Source: an uncultured Candidatus Saccharibacteria bacterium
Lineage (GTDB): Bacteria > Patescibacteriota > Saccharimonadia > Saccharimonadales > Saccharimonadaceae
Reading direction: 5' to 3'
DNA length: 13,234 nucleotides
NCBI GenBank assembly: GCA_948648655.1
Contig: CAPKVJ010000015.1
Location: 1-13,234 of the forward strand
A model generated the notes under the pieces. The model worked only from the letters and a program-made list of their open reading frames with translations, was not told the DNA's origin and made no database searches. Of the stretch, positions 12,849-13,234 are shown one piece after another (within the stretch, counting starts at the first letter, position 1; every line of letters starts with the position of its first letter). A program made the translations under genes and the position numbers.

Positions 12849-12915
12849 CCACAAGTTGGTAATATGCTTAAGGCGGATATATTCGCCTTAAGCAGTGTAT
12901 TTATTACTCTTGTGG
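12849..12915 (-). promoter_or_regulatory. Long stem-loop in the leader of the membrane-protein gene
   Basis: Three stacked helices: CCACAAG/CTTGTGG (12849-12855/12909-12915), GTAATA/TATTAC (12859-12864/12902-12907) and an 11-bp TGCTTAAGGCG/CGCCTTAAGCA (12865-12875/12884-12894) with an 8-nt loop: 24 pairs in all. It lies between the promoter and the RBS; the RBS itself is outside it. Confidence 0.6.
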
Positions 12916-12936
12916 CGATAATTGCCTTATGCTTAC

Positions 12937-12965
12937 ATTGTAGCACAGATTAGAGAAAAAGTCAA
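12937..12965 (-). promoter_or_regulatory. Sigma70-type promoter of the membrane-protein gene
   Basis: Minus-strand TTGACT (12965-12960), 17-bp spacer, TACAAT (12942-12937) with a TGTGC extended -10. Strong. The stretch 12966-13101 beyond it holds a 13-bp palindrome TGTCAACTTGACA (12994-13006) and nothing else I can support. Confidence 0.8.
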
Positions 12966-13101
12966 TACTATTTATGGTTATTTTGAGGGTTTATGTCAAC
13001 TTGACAAAATTTATAATAATTTTGAGGATATGGTAGAGTTTTGCACAGGGAGTGGGAAAGTTGTTCGGTTTTTGGATTACAAAGAAGGGTTTGAGCTATA
13101 A

Positions 13102-13161
13102 AACCAAAATGGAACCGCAATTGAGTCGGGGGGGCGACCAATGTACGGTTCCATTTTGGTT
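13102..13161 (-). terminator. Long hairpin at the 3' end of the tRNA (probable terminator)
   Basis: AACCAAAATGGAACCG (13102-13117) is exactly complementary to CGGTTCCATTTTGGTT (13146-13161). Inside, ATTG/CAAT and GTCG/CGAC continue the stem with small bulges to a G-rich loop (a run of seven G at 13128-13134). The tRNA-side arm overlaps the encoded ACCA end; on the minus strand the distal arm ends TTTTGGTTTTAT, consistent with an intrinsic terminator. Confidence 0.65.
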
Positions 13162-13233
13162 GCGGGAGTTGGATTTGAACCAACGACCTTTTGGTTATGA
13201 GCCAAACGAGCTACCAGGCTGCTCTATCCCGCG
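13157..13233 (-). tRNA. Initiator tRNA-fMet (anticodon CAT)
   Basis: A full 77-nt tRNA with encoded CCA. The acceptor stem has C1·A72 unpaired with G2-C71 to A7-U66 paired, and A11-U24 in the D stem: both are initiator hallmarks. The body is close to E. coli tRNA-fMet (GAGCAGCCTGGTAGCTCGT, GGTTCAAATCC). The anticodon loop is CTCATAA. The anticodon stem reads TTTGG/CCAAA, so only two of the usual three consecutive G-C pairs (30-40, 31-39) are present; 29-41 is U-A. Its promoter must lie beyond the window. Confidence 0.95.
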
Positions 13234-13234
13234 A

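Noticed and set aside
13001..13030. Plus-strand promoter from TTGACA at 13001
   Set aside because: No acceptable -10 at 16-18 bp, and no gene downstream on that strand within the window.
1..13234. CRISPR array
   Set aside because: No regularly spaced direct repeats or cas genes were seen.

Overview
The window looks like chromosomal DNA of a small-genome bacterium of the Candidate Phyla Radiation, most likely a Saccharibacterium (TM7). This rests on family content recalled from knowledge, not on a search: a FISUMP-like surface-protein tail, a bacterial MYG1-family protein, a short phage/CPR-style PRPP-synthetase-like protein, and single housekeeping genes (dnaK, nusA, initiator tRNA) among short accessory genes that each have their own promoter. 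The genetic code appears standard.

Layout: 10-264 (+) is a frameshifted C-terminal remnant of a FISUMP-like protein. 345-1829 (-) is a large unknown protein with coiled-coil segments. 1866-2275 is a gene-poor stretch with several inverted repeats. 2276-3211 (-) is a MYG1-family protein with a leader of about 260 nt. 3674-4942 (+) is a divergent relative of CCA-adding/poly(A) polymerase nucleotidyltransferases with a very acidic tail. 5000-6895 (-) is dnaK, with two tandem CIRCE operators and a large folded 5' UTR. 7244-7747 (-) is a small unknown gene and 8131-8760 (-) a Nudix hydrolase; these two share a duplicated promoter/leader module. 8992-9783 (-) is a PRPP-synthetase-like protein. 9910-10449 (-) is a histidine-phosphatase-fold protein that has lost the catalytic RHG motif. 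10600-11745 (+) is nusA with a possible attenuator in its leader. 11853-12812 (-) is a single-pass membrane protein. 13157-13233 (-) is a complete initiator tRNA with a long hairpin at its 3' end.

Regulation is the striking theme. Most genes are single transcription units with strong sigma70-type promoters (TTGAC[A/T/C], exactly 17 bp, TAnnAT, often with a TGTGC extended -10) and their own intrinsic terminators. Nearly every minus-strand accessory gene has a hairpin-rich 5' leader. Two leaders (before 7747 and before 8760) are clearly homologous although the proteins are not, and the upstream copy keeps a vestigial start resembling the Nudix start. dnaK carries HrcA/CIRCE control plus a leader stem with 27-nt arms. 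The accessory proteins lean towards nucleotide or RNA handling (MYG1 DHH-type exonuclease fold, nucleotidyltransferase, Nudix, PRPP synthetase-like), but nothing in the sequence proves a shared pathway.
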